Part shown: positions 52,383 to 61,412 of the stretch, one piece after another | How the letters are laid out: every line of letters begins with the position of its first letter | Numbering within the stretch: the stretch's first letter is position 1 | From: Peptoniphilus sp. BV3C26 | Lineage (GTDB): Bacteria; Bacillota; Clostridia; Tissierellales; Peptoniphilaceae | Direction: 5' to 3' | Assembly: GCF_000478985.1 (NCBI RefSeq) | Contig: NZ_AWXB01000039.1 | Coordinates: 1 to 64,000, forward strand | DNA length: 64,000 bases | The notes under the pieces: model-generated | What the model was told of the DNA's origin: nothing | What the model saw: only the letters and a program-made list of their open reading frames with translations | Databases searched by the model: none | Position numbers and translations under genes: made by a program

Positions 52383-53642
52383 ATGATATTAAAAAATGTT
52401 CGCCTAATTGATCCGGCAAATAATTTAGATGAAATAAGGGATATTACAATTGAAAATGGCAAAATTAAAAGTCTTTCAAAAACAAATGAAGATGGAATTG
52501 ATTTAAAGGGTTTAATTGCCTGCCCTGGTTTTGTAGATGTTCATGTGCATTTTAGGGACCCGGGCTTTACCTATAAGGAAGACTTGTTTACAGGAACACA
52601 AGCAGGTATAAGAGGAGGCTATACATCTCTTATTTGTATGGCAAATACAAATCCTAAAATGGATAGTCCAAATTTAATTAGAGATTTTTATAAAAAAGCT
52701 AAAGAACTTCCCATAGATGTTTTTACAGTTTCTGCCCTTACTAAAAATTTTGACGGAGAAAATCTTGTAGATATGGAAGGTAATTTAGCTGCTGGTGCTT
52801 TAGGTTTTACTGATGACGGAATCCCCAATACTAATTCCAATTTAGTTTTAATGGCACTGAAAAAAGCTAAAAATTTAAATGTTCCTGTAAGTTTTCACGA
52901 AGAAGATCCAAAATTAATAAAAGAAAATGGTATTAATCATGGAAAAATTTCTGAAAGTCTTGGCCTTTATGGTTCACCTGATATCTCTGAAAGTCTTCTA
53001 GTTCTTCGTGATGGTTTTCTATCCTTAAAAACGGGAGCAAAGGTTGAAATTCAACATATTTCTGCAGGGGATTCTGTAGAAATCGTAAGAGAATTTAAAA
53101 AACGTGGAGCAAATTTATATGCAGAAGTTACTCCCCACCACTTTTCTCTTACAGAAGATGCTCTTTTAAAATACAAAACTTTGGCAAAGATGAATCCTCC
53201 CCTTAGAAGTGAAAAAGATAGGCTTAAAATAATTGAGGGTATGAAAGATGGAACCATAGAAATAATTGCAACGGACCATGCTCCCCATTCAAAGGAAGAA
53301 AAAGAAAGGGAACTTACAAAAGCTCCCAGTGGTATTTTAGGACTGGAAACAGCTCTTTCTTTAGGCATAGAAAATCTTGTTGATAAGGGTCATTTAACTT
53401 TAAATAAATTAATAGAAATGATGACTATAAATCCTGCCCGCCTCTATAATTTAGATGCAGGTCATCTTTCTTTAGGAAGTCGTGGAAATATTACAATCTT
53501 TGATCCTAATGAAAAATGGGTCTACAAAAAATCTTATTCAAAATCTGAAAATTCACCTTTCCTAGGTCAAACCCTAAAGGGAAAAGTAAAAATGACAATT
53601 TTTGAAGGAAAAGTGATTTTTGATGATTCAAGAGAAAAATAA
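52383..53642 (+). CDS. pyrC: Dihydroorotase
   Basis: PyrC catalyses the third step of pyrimidine synthesis. The 419-residue class I enzyme has the metal-site HVHFRDPGFTYKEDLFTGTQ, SFHEEDPKLI, VEIQHISAGDSVEIV, EVTPHHFSLTEDALL and ATDHAPHSKEEK. Nine bases follow the tyrS stop, so it may share the tyrS transcript. No other pyr genes are in the window. Its 3' end overlaps the response regulator start by about 20 bases. Confidence 0.94.
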   Translation: MILKNVRLIDPANNLDEIRDITIENGKIKSLSKTNEDGIDLKGLIACPGFVDVHVHFRDPGFTYKEDLFTGTQAGIRGGYTSLICMANTNPKMDSPNLIRDFYKKAKELPIDVFTVSALTKNFDGENLVDMEGNLAAGALGFTDDGIPNTNSNLVLMALKKAKNLNVPVSFHEEDPKLIKENGINHGKISESLGLYGSPDISESLLVLRDGFLSLKTGAKVEIQHISAGDSVEIVREFKKRGANLYAEVTPHHFSLTEDALLKYKTLAKMNPPLRSEKDRLKIIEGMKDGTIEIIATDHAPHSKEEKERELTKAPSGILGLETALSLGIENLVDKGHLTLNKLIEMMTINPARLYNLDAGHLSLGSRGNITIFDPNEKWVYKKSYSKSENSPFLGQTLKGKVKMTIFEGKVIFDDSREK

Positions 53643-54294
53643 AATTGTTTTAGTTGAAGATGACAAGATTATTGCAAGAGAACTTAAAAATAAAATTGAG
53701 GATTACGGATATAGGGTAAAACTTATAGAAAATTTTGAAAATACCCTTGAGGAGATTAAAGATTTTTCTCCTCAACTTTTAATCCTGGATATAAATCTTC
53801 CCTACACTAATGGTTTTACCCTTTGTAAGGAAGTAAGGTCATTTTCAAAAATTCCCATACTTTTTATAAGCTCAAGAGAGGATACTTTTTCCTTTATAAA
53901 TGCCATAAGTTACGGTGGAGATGATCTTTTAGTAAAACCTTTTGAAAGCCAAGTTTTAATTATGAAAATTCAAGCTCTTTTAAGAAGAAGCTATGACTAC
54001 ACAAAAGAGAAAAAAACTTTTAAAGATTATACTTTAAGTGAAAATATGACTTTAAAATATAAAGACTCGGAAATTGAACTTAGCAAAAATGAATATAAAA
54101 TACTTTCAATTTTATTTTCCAACCCAAATAGGGTTGTTACTAGAAGAGAAATTATTGAAGACCTCTGGGATTCTCAAGAATTTATTGACGATAACACTTT
54201 AACTGTAAATATTAATAGGCTTAGAAAAAAATTAAAGGCTAATGGAATTAATGACTTTATTGAAACTAAAGTTGGTTTAGGTTATAAAATATGA
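53623..54294 (+). CDS. bceR: Response regulator, OmpR/BceR type
   Basis: The 223-residue regulator has a receiver domain (acidic pair in VEDDKI, phosphoacceptor D56 in LLILDINLP, K in LLVKPFESQ) and an OmpR-type winged helix (SILFSNPNRVVTRREIIEDL, NINRLRKKLKANGINDFIET, KVGLGYKI). It precedes a BceS-like kinase and an ABC pair, and a perfect BceR-type box lies at 55217-55230. I start at ATG 53623 after GGAAAAGTGA; this is inside the pyrC 3' end. Confidence 0.92.
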   Translation: MIQEKNKIVLVEDDKIIARELKNKIEDYGYRVKLIENFENTLEEIKDFSPQLLILDINLPYTNGFTLCKEVRSFSKIPILFISSREDTFSFINAISYGGDDLLVKPFESQVLIMKIQALLRRSYDYTKEKKTFKDYTLSENMTLKYKDSEIELSKNEYKILSILFSNPNRVVTRREIIEDLWDSQEFIDDNTLTVNINRLRKKLKANGINDFIETKVGLGYKI

Positions 54295-55235
54295 TTTTTT
54301 TTAAATTAAATAAATCCCACTTTTTATTTTTTATTTTAAATGCTTTTCTTCTCTACATTTTCTTCGTTGCTTTTAAATATAACTTGTGGGACCTATTTTA
54401 CATCTTACTTGTTGAATTTATATTTTTACTTATTTTTTCTATTTTTAAGTATAAAAAATATAAAAATTATTTAGAGAAAATTAAAAAATATAATGATAGT
54501 CTTATAAGTTTTGAAGATTTTTACCAAAGTCCCAGTGATTTATACGTCTATGATTATTTAAAAAGGATTTATAGGCAAGTTGCAGAAACTAAAAGAGAAA
54601 ATGAAGTTTTTAAGAAAAATTTTAAGGACTATATTAATTTGTGGACTCATGAAATTAAAACGCCCATCTTTGCCCTTAAACTTTTAAATGAAAATAATTT
54701 TGAAAGTAAAAAAGAAATTGATAAGTTGGAAAATTTAGTTGACCAGGTCTTAACTTATGCAAGACTTGAGAAAAGTGATTTTGATTATAAATTTAACTTT
54801 TTAAATCTTAAAGATCTTGTCCTCCAAGTAATAAAGGCTAAGAAAAATCTTTTTATAGAAAAAAATCTTTCTCTTGAAATTAATATTCCTGAATCCTTAG
54901 AAGTTTTAAGTGATTTTAGATTTTTAAAGTTTGTCCTTGAACAGATTATTTTAAATTCCATTAAATATACTAATCTTGGTGGAATAAAAATTAATTTCAA
55001 GGAAAATTTTATTGAAATAAAAGATACAGGAATTGGAATAAAAAAGCAGGATCTAGATAGAATTACAGATTTTGGTTACAGGGGAGAAAATAATCCCCTT
55101 GCCTCTTCTACGGGCCTTGGTTTATATTTAGTTAAAAATATTTTAGACAATTTAGGACATAAGTTTAAGATTCTTTCCAATGAAGATGGAACAAATTTTA
55201 TAATTTATTTTGAAACTTACAAAAATGTAAGATAA
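54291..55235 (+). CDS. bceS: Sensor histidine kinase, BceS type (intramembrane sensing)
   Basis: The 314-residue kinase has two close membrane helices (about 10-28 and 32-52) and almost no extracellular loop, typical of BceS kinases that take their signal from the ABC transporter. The phosphoacceptor is H120 in NLWTHEIKTPIFALK. The ATP-binding domain has EQIILNSIKYT (N box), IEIKDTGIGIKKQDLD and STGLGLYLVKNI. It overlaps the response regulator by ATGA. The BceR-type box lies in its last codons. Confidence 0.92.
   Translation: MIFFKLNKSHFLFFILNAFLLYIFFVAFKYNLWDLFYILLVEFIFLLIFSIFKYKKYKNYLEKIKKYNDSLISFEDFYQSPSDLYVYDYLKRIYRQVAETKRENEVFKKNFKDYINLWTHEIKTPIFALKLLNENNFESKKEIDKLENLVDQVLTYARLEKSDFDYKFNFLNLKDLVLQVIKAKKNLFIEKNLSLEINIPESLEVLSDFRFLKFVLEQIILNSIKYTNLGGIKINFKENFIEIKDTGIGIKKQDLDRITDFGYRGENNPLASSTGLGLYLVKNILDNLGHKFKILSNEDGTNFIIYFETYKNVR
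55217..55230. promoter_or_regulatory. BceR-type operator
   Basis: TTACA-AAAA-TGTAA fits the reported BceR-type consensus TNACA-N4-TGTAA exactly and lies 68 bases upstream of bceA. A second, partial TGTAA follows at 55236-55241. Phosphorylated BceR would activate the ABC genes here. Confidence 0.75.
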
Positions 55236-55250
55236 ATGTAAGTTTAAATT

Positions 55251-55272
55251 AGGGAGTTTTCTCCCTTTTTTT
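55251..55272 (+). terminator. Hairpin between bceS and bceA
   Basis: AGGGAG (55251-55256), 4-base loop, CTCCCT (55261-55266) and T-run. It could end the bceRS transcript or attenuate an induced bceA transcript that starts at the box. Confidence 0.7.
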
Positions 55273-55297
55273 ATTACAATAATCATAGGTGATAAAA

Positions 55298-56053
55298 ATG
55301 CTTAAACTTATTAATGTTAAAAAAACTTATACTTCTCTTTTAAGCTCCAACAATGTTGAGGCTTTAAGGGGAATAAATTTTACTATGAACGATGGAGAAT
55401 TTATTTCCATCATGGGAGAGTCTGGCAGTGGAAAATCAACTCTTTTAAATATTATTTCCACTATTGACGATCCAAGTGAGGGACAGGTAATTTTAAATGA
55501 TTTAAATCTTGAAACTTTATCTAAAAGTCAAAAAGCTATTTTTAGAAGAGAAAATTTAGGTTTTGTTTTTCAAAACTTTAATCTCCTTGATACTATGACT
55601 GTTAGGGAAAATATTGCCCTGCCCCTTGTCTTATCTCAAGAAAAAAAGGCAGAAATTGACAGAAAAGTTTTAAATGCTGCAGGTTCTTTAAATATAATAG
55701 ATCTCTTAGACAAGTATCCTTTTGAACTTTCTGGTGGACAAAATCAAAGAGTTGCTGCTGCAAGAGCTATTGTAAATGAACCGGATCTTCTTCTTTGTGA
55801 TGAACCAACAGGTCAACTTGATTCAAAAAATTCTTTGGAATTTCTTGAACTTTTAAAAAAACTAAATAGATTTATTTCAATTATTATGGTTACCCACTCT
55901 GCCTTTGCAGCTTCAAAATCAAATCGTGTTTTATTTATTAAAGACGGAATAATTATCCATGATATTTATAGGGGCGATTTAAGTGAAGAGGAATTTTACA
56001 AGAGAATTGTAAGATCTCAATCCATGATATTAGGTGGACAAAATGATTTTTAA
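55298..56053 (+). CDS. bceA: BceA-type ABC transporter ATP-binding protein
   Basis: The 251-residue ATPase is of the MacB/BceA type (LolD-like): Walker A GESGSGKSTLLNIIST, Q-loop FVFQNFNLLDTMTVRENIAL, signature LSGGQNQRVAAARAIV, Walker B LLLCDEPTGQLDSKNS. The start ATG 55298 follows ATAGGTGATAAAA. It works with BceB to detoxify or sense peptide antibiotics that bind undecaprenyl-phosphate lipids. Confidence 0.93.
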   Translation: MLKLINVKKTYTSLLSSNNVEALRGINFTMNDGEFISIMGESGSGKSTLLNIISTIDDPSEGQVILNDLNLETLSKSQKAIFRRENLGFVFQNFNLLDTMTVRENIALPLVLSQEKKAEIDRKVLNAAGSLNIIDLLDKYPFELSGGQNQRVAAARAIVNEPDLLLCDEPTGQLDSKNSLEFLELLKKLNRFISIIMVTHSAFAASKSNRVLFIKDGIIIHDIYRGDLSEEEFYKRIVRSQSMILGGQNDF

Positions 56054-57707
56054 AACTTATTTCAATCTTTCAAAAAATATATTAAAGAGAAATAAAAATC
56101 TCTATATTCCCTATATTATTACAGGAATTTTTATTGTGGTGATTGCATTTTTTATGGATTATTTTGCAAGCTCATCTTTTATTACTAAGCTTAGGGGTGG
56201 AAGGACCATATCCTCTACTTTTGCTTTTGGTTTTTTTATTATTTGTATTTTTTCTTTAATTTTTTTATCTTACACAAATAATTTTATTATTAAAAATAGA
56301 TTTAAAGAACTGGGAGTCTTTTCGATTTTAGGCTTTATGCCTAAGGATTTAATTTTTTTAGAGCTTATTCTAACCCTTATAAACTATTTTATAATTGTTT
56401 TTTTAGGGATAATTTTTGGGACTTTGCTTTCAAAATTATTTTTTATGTTTGTAAATACAAGCCTTGATATGGGAGGAACCTATTCTTTTGAACTTACTCC
56501 CCTTCTTTTAACGGCTTTTGCCTTTTCTTTAATATTTTTAATAATTTTACTTTTAAATTTATTTAAAATTATAAGATTTAACCCTAAAAAAATTATTGAG
56601 CAAAAATCCATAGGTGAACTTACTGCAAAAAATTCAAAATTTTTAACTTTCTTAGGAATATTTTTAATGCTTGGAGGATATATAATTGCAAATTTAAATT
56701 TAAATCCTCTGGATTCCTTACCTTATTTTTTTCTTGCAGTTATTATGGTAATTTTCGGAACCTTTCTTCTTTTTTCTCAGGGTCTTATATTTTTCTTTAA
56801 AAACTTAAAGAAAAGGGAAGATTTTTTCTATAAAAAGAAAAATTTTATCTATATTTCTCAAATGATTTACAGAATAAAATCAAATTCCAAGGGTCTTGCT
56901 TCCATTTGCATTTTACTTACCATGGCAATTATTACCATTGCTTTTTCTTTAGGCCTTTTGAATTTTAAAAATCAAGTTATGAATAGGATTGACAAGGATG
57001 TAACTTTTACCTTTGTTCCAAATAAAAATTTCAATAAAGAAAAAACTATAAAAGATCTTAAAAATTTCCTTAAAGAAAATAATATAGAAATTCTCCAGGA
57101 AAAAATTTCTATAAAAAAAGTTAATTATTCTAAAGATGGTAAAAAAGAAATTGATGGAATTTTTTATGAATTTAATTTAAAAAATAAGGAAGATTATAAA
57201 ATTTTAAGAAATTTATCCAGTGACTTTTCAAAAAATATTTTAAAGGGTGTTGAATTATTTTCTTATTCTTCAAAATATGAAATGAACAGGGCGTTTTTCT
57301 ACCAAAGCGGCGGCCTTTTATATATAGGTTTTTTATTATCCATAATTTTCTTTGCTGCAAGCATTATGGTTATGTATTACAAGCAAGTTTCTGAAGGTCT
57401 TGAGGATAAGAAAAATTATGACATTTTAAGAAAAGTGGGCATGACTAAGGAAGAAATTAAATCCGGTATCAATTCTCAGGTTAAAAGCATCTTTATGCTT
57501 CCTTTAATAGTTGCCATTTGCCATTCCTTTGGTTCTCTTAAAATTGTTAATGGAATTTTTAATACAATTTTTGATTATTCCCATTTAGAAAGCGGTATTT
57601 ACCTAAAAAGTCTTTTAATAATTTTATTTTTATCCATCCTCGTTTATATTTTCTCTTATAGATTAACTTCAAATGTTTACTACAAAAATATTAGAGAAAA
57701 AATTTAA
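56043..57707 (+). CDS. bceB: BceB-type ABC transporter permease
   Basis: The 554-residue permease has about ten membrane segments and one long hydrophilic loop (about residues 313-420) between TM7 and TM8, the extracellular detector domain typical of BceB. The domain is short relative to the 200-plus residues in Bacillus, so ligand range may differ. It starts MIFKTYFNLSKNILKRNKNL and overlaps bceA by 11 bases. A terminator at 57762 closes the module. Confidence 0.92.
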   Translation: MIFKTYFNLSKNILKRNKNLYIPYIITGIFIVVIAFFMDYFASSSFITKLRGGRTISSTFAFGFFIICIFSLIFLSYTNNFIIKNRFKELGVFSILGFMPKDLIFLELILTLINYFIIVFLGIIFGTLLSKLFFMFVNTSLDMGGTYSFELTPLLLTAFAFSLIFLIILLLNLFKIIRFNPKKIIEQKSIGELTAKNSKFLTFLGIFLMLGGYIIANLNLNPLDSLPYFFLAVIMVIFGTFLLFSQGLIFFFKNLKKREDFFYKKKNFIYISQMIYRIKSNSKGLASICILLTMAIITIAFSLGLLNFKNQVMNRIDKDVTFTFVPNKNFNKEKTIKDLKNFLKENNIEILQEKISIKKVNYSKDGKKEIDGIFYEFNLKNKEDYKILRNLSSDFSKNILKGVELFSYSSKYEMNRAFFYQSGGLLYIGFLLSIIFFAASIMVMYYKQVSEGLEDKKNYDILRKVGMTKEEIKSGINSQVKSIFMLPLIVAICHSFGSLKIVNGIFNTIFDYSHLESGIYLKSLLIILFLSILVYIFSYRLTSNVYYKNIREKI

Positions 57708-57761
57708 TAATAATAAATTTTTATTTTTTACTTTAATATTTTAATTAAAAATCCTATACTT

Positions 57762-57798
57762 AAAACTCTCTTTTGCTTATAAAAAGAGAGTTTTTTTT
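57762..57798 (+). terminator. Terminator after the BceRSAB module
   Basis: Stem AAAACTCTCTTTT (57762-57774) pairs with AAAAGAGAGTTTT (57782-57794), then T-run. Confidence 0.88.
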
Positions 57799-57812
57799 AA
57801 TTTTTTTTGCAT

Positions 57813-57897
57813 TTCACAATAAATTCACCAATTGTAAAGAAAATTTACATTGAAACTAAATTTATATTACATTTATTTGACAATTGTTTTTTATAAT
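57813..57897 (+). promoter_or_regulatory. Pho-box-like region upstream of pstS
   Basis: TTCACA (57813-57818) and TTCACC (57824-57829) are spaced 11 bases; further TTTACA (57844-57849) and related hexamers follow. Such direct repeats resemble the PhoP/PhoB box TT(A/C/T)ACA of Firmicutes. A TATAAT (57892-57897) is a plausible -10 with no clear -35, as expected at an activator-dependent promoter. Confidence 0.6.
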
Positions 57898-57930
57898 CTA
57901 CTTACATCAAATAAGAAAGGTGATAAAAAA

Positions 57931-58872
57931 ATGAAATTAAAAAAATTAGCTGCAATTACTTTGTCTTTGTTAATGATAGGCTCAATTGCCACAGGTTGTG
58001 GTAAAAAAGAAAATAAACCTGCAAATACAAATTCAAAGCCAGCCAACACAGAACAAAAAAATGACAAAAAAGATAGCGAAAAGAAAACCTCTGATATCTC
58101 AGGTTCTTTAACTGCTTCAGGTTCATCAGCTCTTCTTCCTTTATGCCAAGATGCTGCTGACAAATTTAAAGAATCTTATCCTAACATTTCAGTTACTTTA
58201 AATGCCGGCGGTTCAGGTACAGGACTTAAACAAGTTGCTGATGGATCTGTAGACATTGGAAACTCAGATGTTTTTGCTGAAGAAAAACTTGATGCTGCAG
58301 TTGCTAAAGATCTTGTTGACCACAAGGTATGTACTATTACTATGGCTCCTATTGTTAACAACGACATAGCAAGTCAAGTAAAAGACTTAACTAAACAACA
58401 ACTTATTGACGTCTTCACAGGAAAGATTGCAAATTGGAAAGAACTTGGAGGACCTGATGAAAAGATTCTTCTTGTAACAAGACCTGACTCTTCAGGTACA
58501 AGAGCTTTATTTACAAAATACGCTTTAGATGGAAATCAAGAAAGCTCAACAGCTTCTTATCTTGAAACTGATAACTCTGGAGAACTTCTTGAAACTGTAA
58601 AGACAAACAAGGGTGCTATAGGATATGTTGCTCTTTCATATCTTGTAAATAACAAAGATGTTGCTCCAATTTCTATTGACGGTGTTGCACCAACTCTTGA
58701 AAACACTTACTCAGGTGAATATCCAGTTTGGGGATATGAACACATGTATACAAAAGGTGAACCAAGTGAAGCTGCTAAAGCTTTCATAGACTTCATGATG
58801 AGTGATGATTATGCTCAAAACATGGAAGCTCAAGGCTACGGCGTTGCTTCAAAAATGAAAGTTGATCGTTAA
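57931..58872 (+). CDS. pstS: Phosphate ABC transporter substrate-binding lipoprotein
   Basis: The 313-residue protein has a lipoprotein signal (lipobox IATGC, Cys23), a Lys/Asn linker (NKPANTNSKPANTEQKND), then the phosphate-binding fold: SGSLTASGSSALLPLCQDAA, GGSGTGLKQVADGSVDIGNS, VTRPDSSGTRALFTKYAL, TNKGAIGYVALSYL. Phosphate-site residues (SGSSA, SGTR) are intact. The start ATG 57931 follows AAGAAAGGTGATAAAAAA; upstream in-frame codons overlap the promoter. A hairpin separates it from pstC, likely giving higher pstS expression. Confidence 0.95.
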   Translation: MKLKKLAAITLSLLMIGSIATGCGKKENKPANTNSKPANTEQKNDKKDSEKKTSDISGSLTASGSSALLPLCQDAADKFKESYPNISVTLNAGGSGTGLKQVADGSVDIGNSDVFAEEKLDAAVAKDLVDHKVCTITMAPIVNNDIASQVKDLTKQQLIDVFTGKIANWKELGGPDEKILLVTRPDSSGTRALFTKYALDGNQESSTASYLETDNSGELLETVKTNKGAIGYVALSYLVNNKDVAPISIDGVAPTLENTYSGEYPVWGYEHMYTKGEPSEAAKAFIDFMMSDDYAQNMEAQGYGVASKMKVDR

Positions 58873-58887
58873 TTATTTTAACAAATA

Positions 58888-58917
58888 AAGGGCAGTTTAG
58901 GCTGCCCTTATTTTTTA
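58888..58917 (+). terminator. Hairpin between pstS and pstC
   Basis: Stem AAGGGCAG (58888-58895) / CTGCCCTT (58902-58909), then TATTTTTT. It probably attenuates transcription so that the binding protein is made in excess. Confidence 0.8.
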
Positions 58918-58926
58918 GGAGATTTT

Positions 58927-59910
58927 ATGAATAAAAAAGAAAACACAAAAACTTTGGATATTAACAAATATGAAGAAAATTTCAAAGCTAAAAAAGAATC
59001 TCTGTACTATGATAGGAAAATGAAAAATAAAAAGGAAATATCTTGGCAATTTATAATATTTCTCTCAGGAATATTTGTAATAAGTCTTACAATAGCCATA
59101 GGTGCTTTTTTAATTTATAAGGGCTCTTATACTTTTTTAGGCCTAGGCCACAGCCTTTCTGAATTTTTATTTTCTTCTGAATTTAAACCTGCTGATTCTG
59201 CTAACGCACCTAAGGGTTTAATAGGTTCTTGGGCTTTTATTTCAGGCTCTCTTTTAACTTGCGGTCTTGCCCTTTTGATTTCAACTCCCTTTAGTCTTGC
59301 TGCTGCAATTTTTATGACTGAAATAGCTCCTAAGTTTGGAAAAAAAGTATTTCAACCAGCAGTTGAAATTTTTGTAGGTATACCTTCTATTGTTTACGGC
59401 TGGACAGGTCTTACAATTCTTGTTCCCTTTATAAGAGATACTTTTAATCTTGGCTACGGAAACACTATTTTTACTGCCGCTCTTGTACTTTCAATAATGA
59501 TTTTTCCATCTATTACAAGCGTCGCTTCCGATGCAATAAAAAGTGTTCCTAAATTTTATAGAGAGGGCTCTTTTGCTCTTGGAGCTACAAGATGGCAAAC
59601 AATTTATAAGGTTGTAGTTCCTGCTGCTATGAGCGGAATTATAACTGGAGTTATTTTAGGCCTTGCAAGAGCTTTTGGAGAAGCCTTGGCAGTTGCAATG
59701 GTAATAGGAAAAACAAGAACAGTGCCTAAATCTCTTTTTGATTCAGGTTCAACTCTTACTTCCATTATTGCATCAAACATGGGAAATACTTTTGATGGGA
59801 CTGAATATAACTCAGTTCTTTGGTCTATGGCCCTACTCCTATTTTTAATATCACTCTTATTTATATTTTTAATTCACTTAGTTGGTAAGAAAGGAAATCA
59901 ATATGAATAG
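58927..59910 (+). CDS. pstC: Phosphate ABC transporter permease PstC
   Basis: The 327-residue permease has a hydrophilic N-terminal tail (about 1-38) before the first helix, longer than usual, then six helices. The coupling loop AIKSVPKFYREGSFALGATR, with WQTIYKVVVPAAMSGI next, is typical for PstC. Further landmarks are ETEIAPKFGKK-like MTEIAPKFGKKVF and FVGIPSIVYGWTGL. It overlaps pstA by eight bases. Confidence 0.94.
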   Translation: MNKKENTKTLDINKYEENFKAKKESLYYDRKMKNKKEISWQFIIFLSGIFVISLTIAIGAFLIYKGSYTFLGLGHSLSEFLFSSEFKPADSANAPKGLIGSWAFISGSLLTCGLALLISTPFSLAAAIFMTEIAPKFGKKVFQPAVEIFVGIPSIVYGWTGLTILVPFIRDTFNLGYGNTIFTAALVLSIMIFPSITSVASDAIKSVPKFYREGSFALGATRWQTIYKVVVPAAMSGIITGVILGLARAFGEALAVAMVIGKTRTVPKSLFDSGSTLTSIIASNMGNTFDGTEYNSVLWSMALLLFLISLLFIFLIHLVGKKGNQYE

Positions 59911-60784
59911 ATACAAAAGATCAAAAGCTGTAGACAATTTTATGACAGGAGTATTTTATTTAGTTGCAGGATTTTTTCTCCTTTTACTTTTAGTATTTGC
60001 TCTTTATGTAATTATAAAAGGCTTTTCAGGTGCAAGTAAAGAAATGTTTACCTTTTCAAGAAAGGGAATAATGAATCAATTTTTTAATACTATTTATTTA
60101 GTATTCCTAGCTCTTTTATTTTCCTGTCCTATTGGAATAGGTGCTGGCATATATTTAAGTCAATATGCAAAGCCTGGCAAATTAACTTCCGCAATACAAA
60201 TGAGTATAGAAACTCTTTCTTCTCTACCTTCAATTATTGTAGGTCTTTTCGGATATTTGGTATTTATACTAATGACTGGTATGAAATGGAATCTTTTTGC
60301 AGGAGCTCTTGCTTGTAGTATTTTATGTCTTCCTCTTATAACTTCAACTGTCTTTGACGCACTAAAAGCCCTGCCTGAGCATTATGCTTTAGGTTCTTAT
60401 GGCCTTGGTGCAACAAAAAGACAAACCATAGTAAGAGTATTAATTCCCGCTTGTACTTCAAGAATTATGACAGGAGTAATCCTTGCTGCAGGAAGATGTT
60501 TCGGTGAAGCTGCAGCTTTATTGTATACGGCAGGAATGAGTACTGATATAAATTGGTACAATTGGAATATAACTTCTCCAACTTGTCCACTAAATCCTTT
60601 TAGACCAGGAGAAACTCTTTCTCTTCACATTTGGGCTTCTTTCTCGGAGTCAACTGCTTTAAATGCTAAAGATATTGCAAACTTATCATCAGCTATTCTT
60701 ATGCTTTTGGTCCTAACTTTTAACTTAGGAGTTAGGGTAATGGCAAGCAACATAGATAAAAAAGCCTTAGGAAAAACAAAGTAA
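59903..60784 (+). CDS. pstA: Phosphate ABC transporter permease PstA
   Basis: The 293-residue permease has FNTIYLVFLALLFSCPIGIG, SLPSIIVGLFGYLVFI, and the coupling loop ALPEHYALGSYGLGATKRQT followed by IVRVLIPACTSRI. The ATG 59903 follows AAAGGAAATCAAT inside the pstC 3' end. A terminator follows directly, so the ATPase PstB and regulator PhoU are not part of this transcript. Confidence 0.94.
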   Translation: MNRYKRSKAVDNFMTGVFYLVAGFFLLLLLVFALYVIIKGFSGASKEMFTFSRKGIMNQFFNTIYLVFLALLFSCPIGIGAGIYLSQYAKPGKLTSAIQMSIETLSSLPSIIVGLFGYLVFILMTGMKWNLFAGALACSILCLPLITSTVFDALKALPEHYALGSYGLGATKRQTIVRVLIPACTSRIMTGVILAAGRCFGEAAALLYTAGMSTDINWYNWNITSPTCPLNPFRPGETLSLHIWASFSESTALNAKDIANLSSAILMLLVLTFNLGVRVMASNIDKKALGKTK

Positions 60785-60797
60785 TTGCAAATTTTAT

Positions 60798-60829
60798 AAA
60801 GAAGTCGCTTATGCTGACTTCTTTTTTTG
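60798..60829 (+). terminator. Terminator after pstA
   Basis: AAAGAAGTC (60798-60806) pairs with GACTTCTTT (60816-60824), then T-run. Confidence 0.85.
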
Positions 60830-60854
60830 TTATAATTTATTGGGAGGTAATATT

Positions 60855-61400
60855 ATGTATATAAGAAAAGCTTTAGGAAAAGATTTAGAGAGAATTGAAG
60901 AAATTTATGATGCTATTTTAAAAGATACGGAAGACGGTCTTATACATACAAATTGGCAAAGAGGTGTTTATCCCACAAGAAAAACAGCAGAAGAAGGAAT
61001 TGAAAAAAAAGAACTCTTTGTTTTAATTGACAGAGAAAAAATCCTTGGAGCTGCAAAAATAAATCAAGAACAAGTGCCGGAATATAAAAATGCCTCTTGG
61101 GAATATGACGTTGCTGATAATTTAATTATGGTCATTCACACTCTTACAATAGACCCTAAATTTAAAAATAGGGGTTGTGGAAAGTATTTAATGAATTTTT
61201 ATGAAGACTATGCTTTAATTCACGGTGCCCCCTATCTTAGAATGGACACTGTTGAAACAAATATTGATGCTTTAAGTTTTTATAAAAAATTGGGCTTTAA
61301 AAATGTGGGAACAGTATCTTGTACCTTTAACGGAATTCCCAACACAAACCTTGTCTGCCTTGAAAAATCTTTAGTAAAAACAAACAAGGAAGCTGAATAA
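60855..61400 (+). CDS. GNAT-family N-acetyltransferase
   Basis: This 181-residue protein has the GNAT acetyl-CoA motif (HTLTIDPKFKNRGCGKYLMN) and SFYKKLGFKNVGTVSCTFNG after the beta-bulge region. The substrate cannot be told. TTGGGAGGTAATATT precedes the ATG 60855. A TATAAT just upstream (60831-60836) may be its -10. Monocistronic. Confidence 0.88.
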   Translation: MYIRKALGKDLERIEEIYDAILKDTEDGLIHTNWQRGVYPTRKTAEEGIEKKELFVLIDREKILGAAKINQEQVPEYKNASWEYDVADNLIMVIHTLTIDPKFKNRGCGKYLMNFYEDYALIHGAPYLRMDTVETNIDALSFYKKLGFKNVGTVSCTFNGIPNTNLVCLEKSLVKTNKEAE

Positions 61401-61412
61401 GCTTCCTTTTAT
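61386..61412. terminator. Hairpin at the GNAT gene end
   Basis: AAGGAAGC (61386-61393) pairs with GCTTCCTT (61401-61408) around the stop codon, with T-run on the plus side. It may also end the convergent MerR gene. Confidence 0.75.

Noticed and set aside
57877-57897. TTGACA (57877) with TATAAT (57892) as a pstS promoter
   Set aside because: The spacing is only 9 bases. TATAAT is kept as a likely -10, but the TTGACA cannot be its -35.
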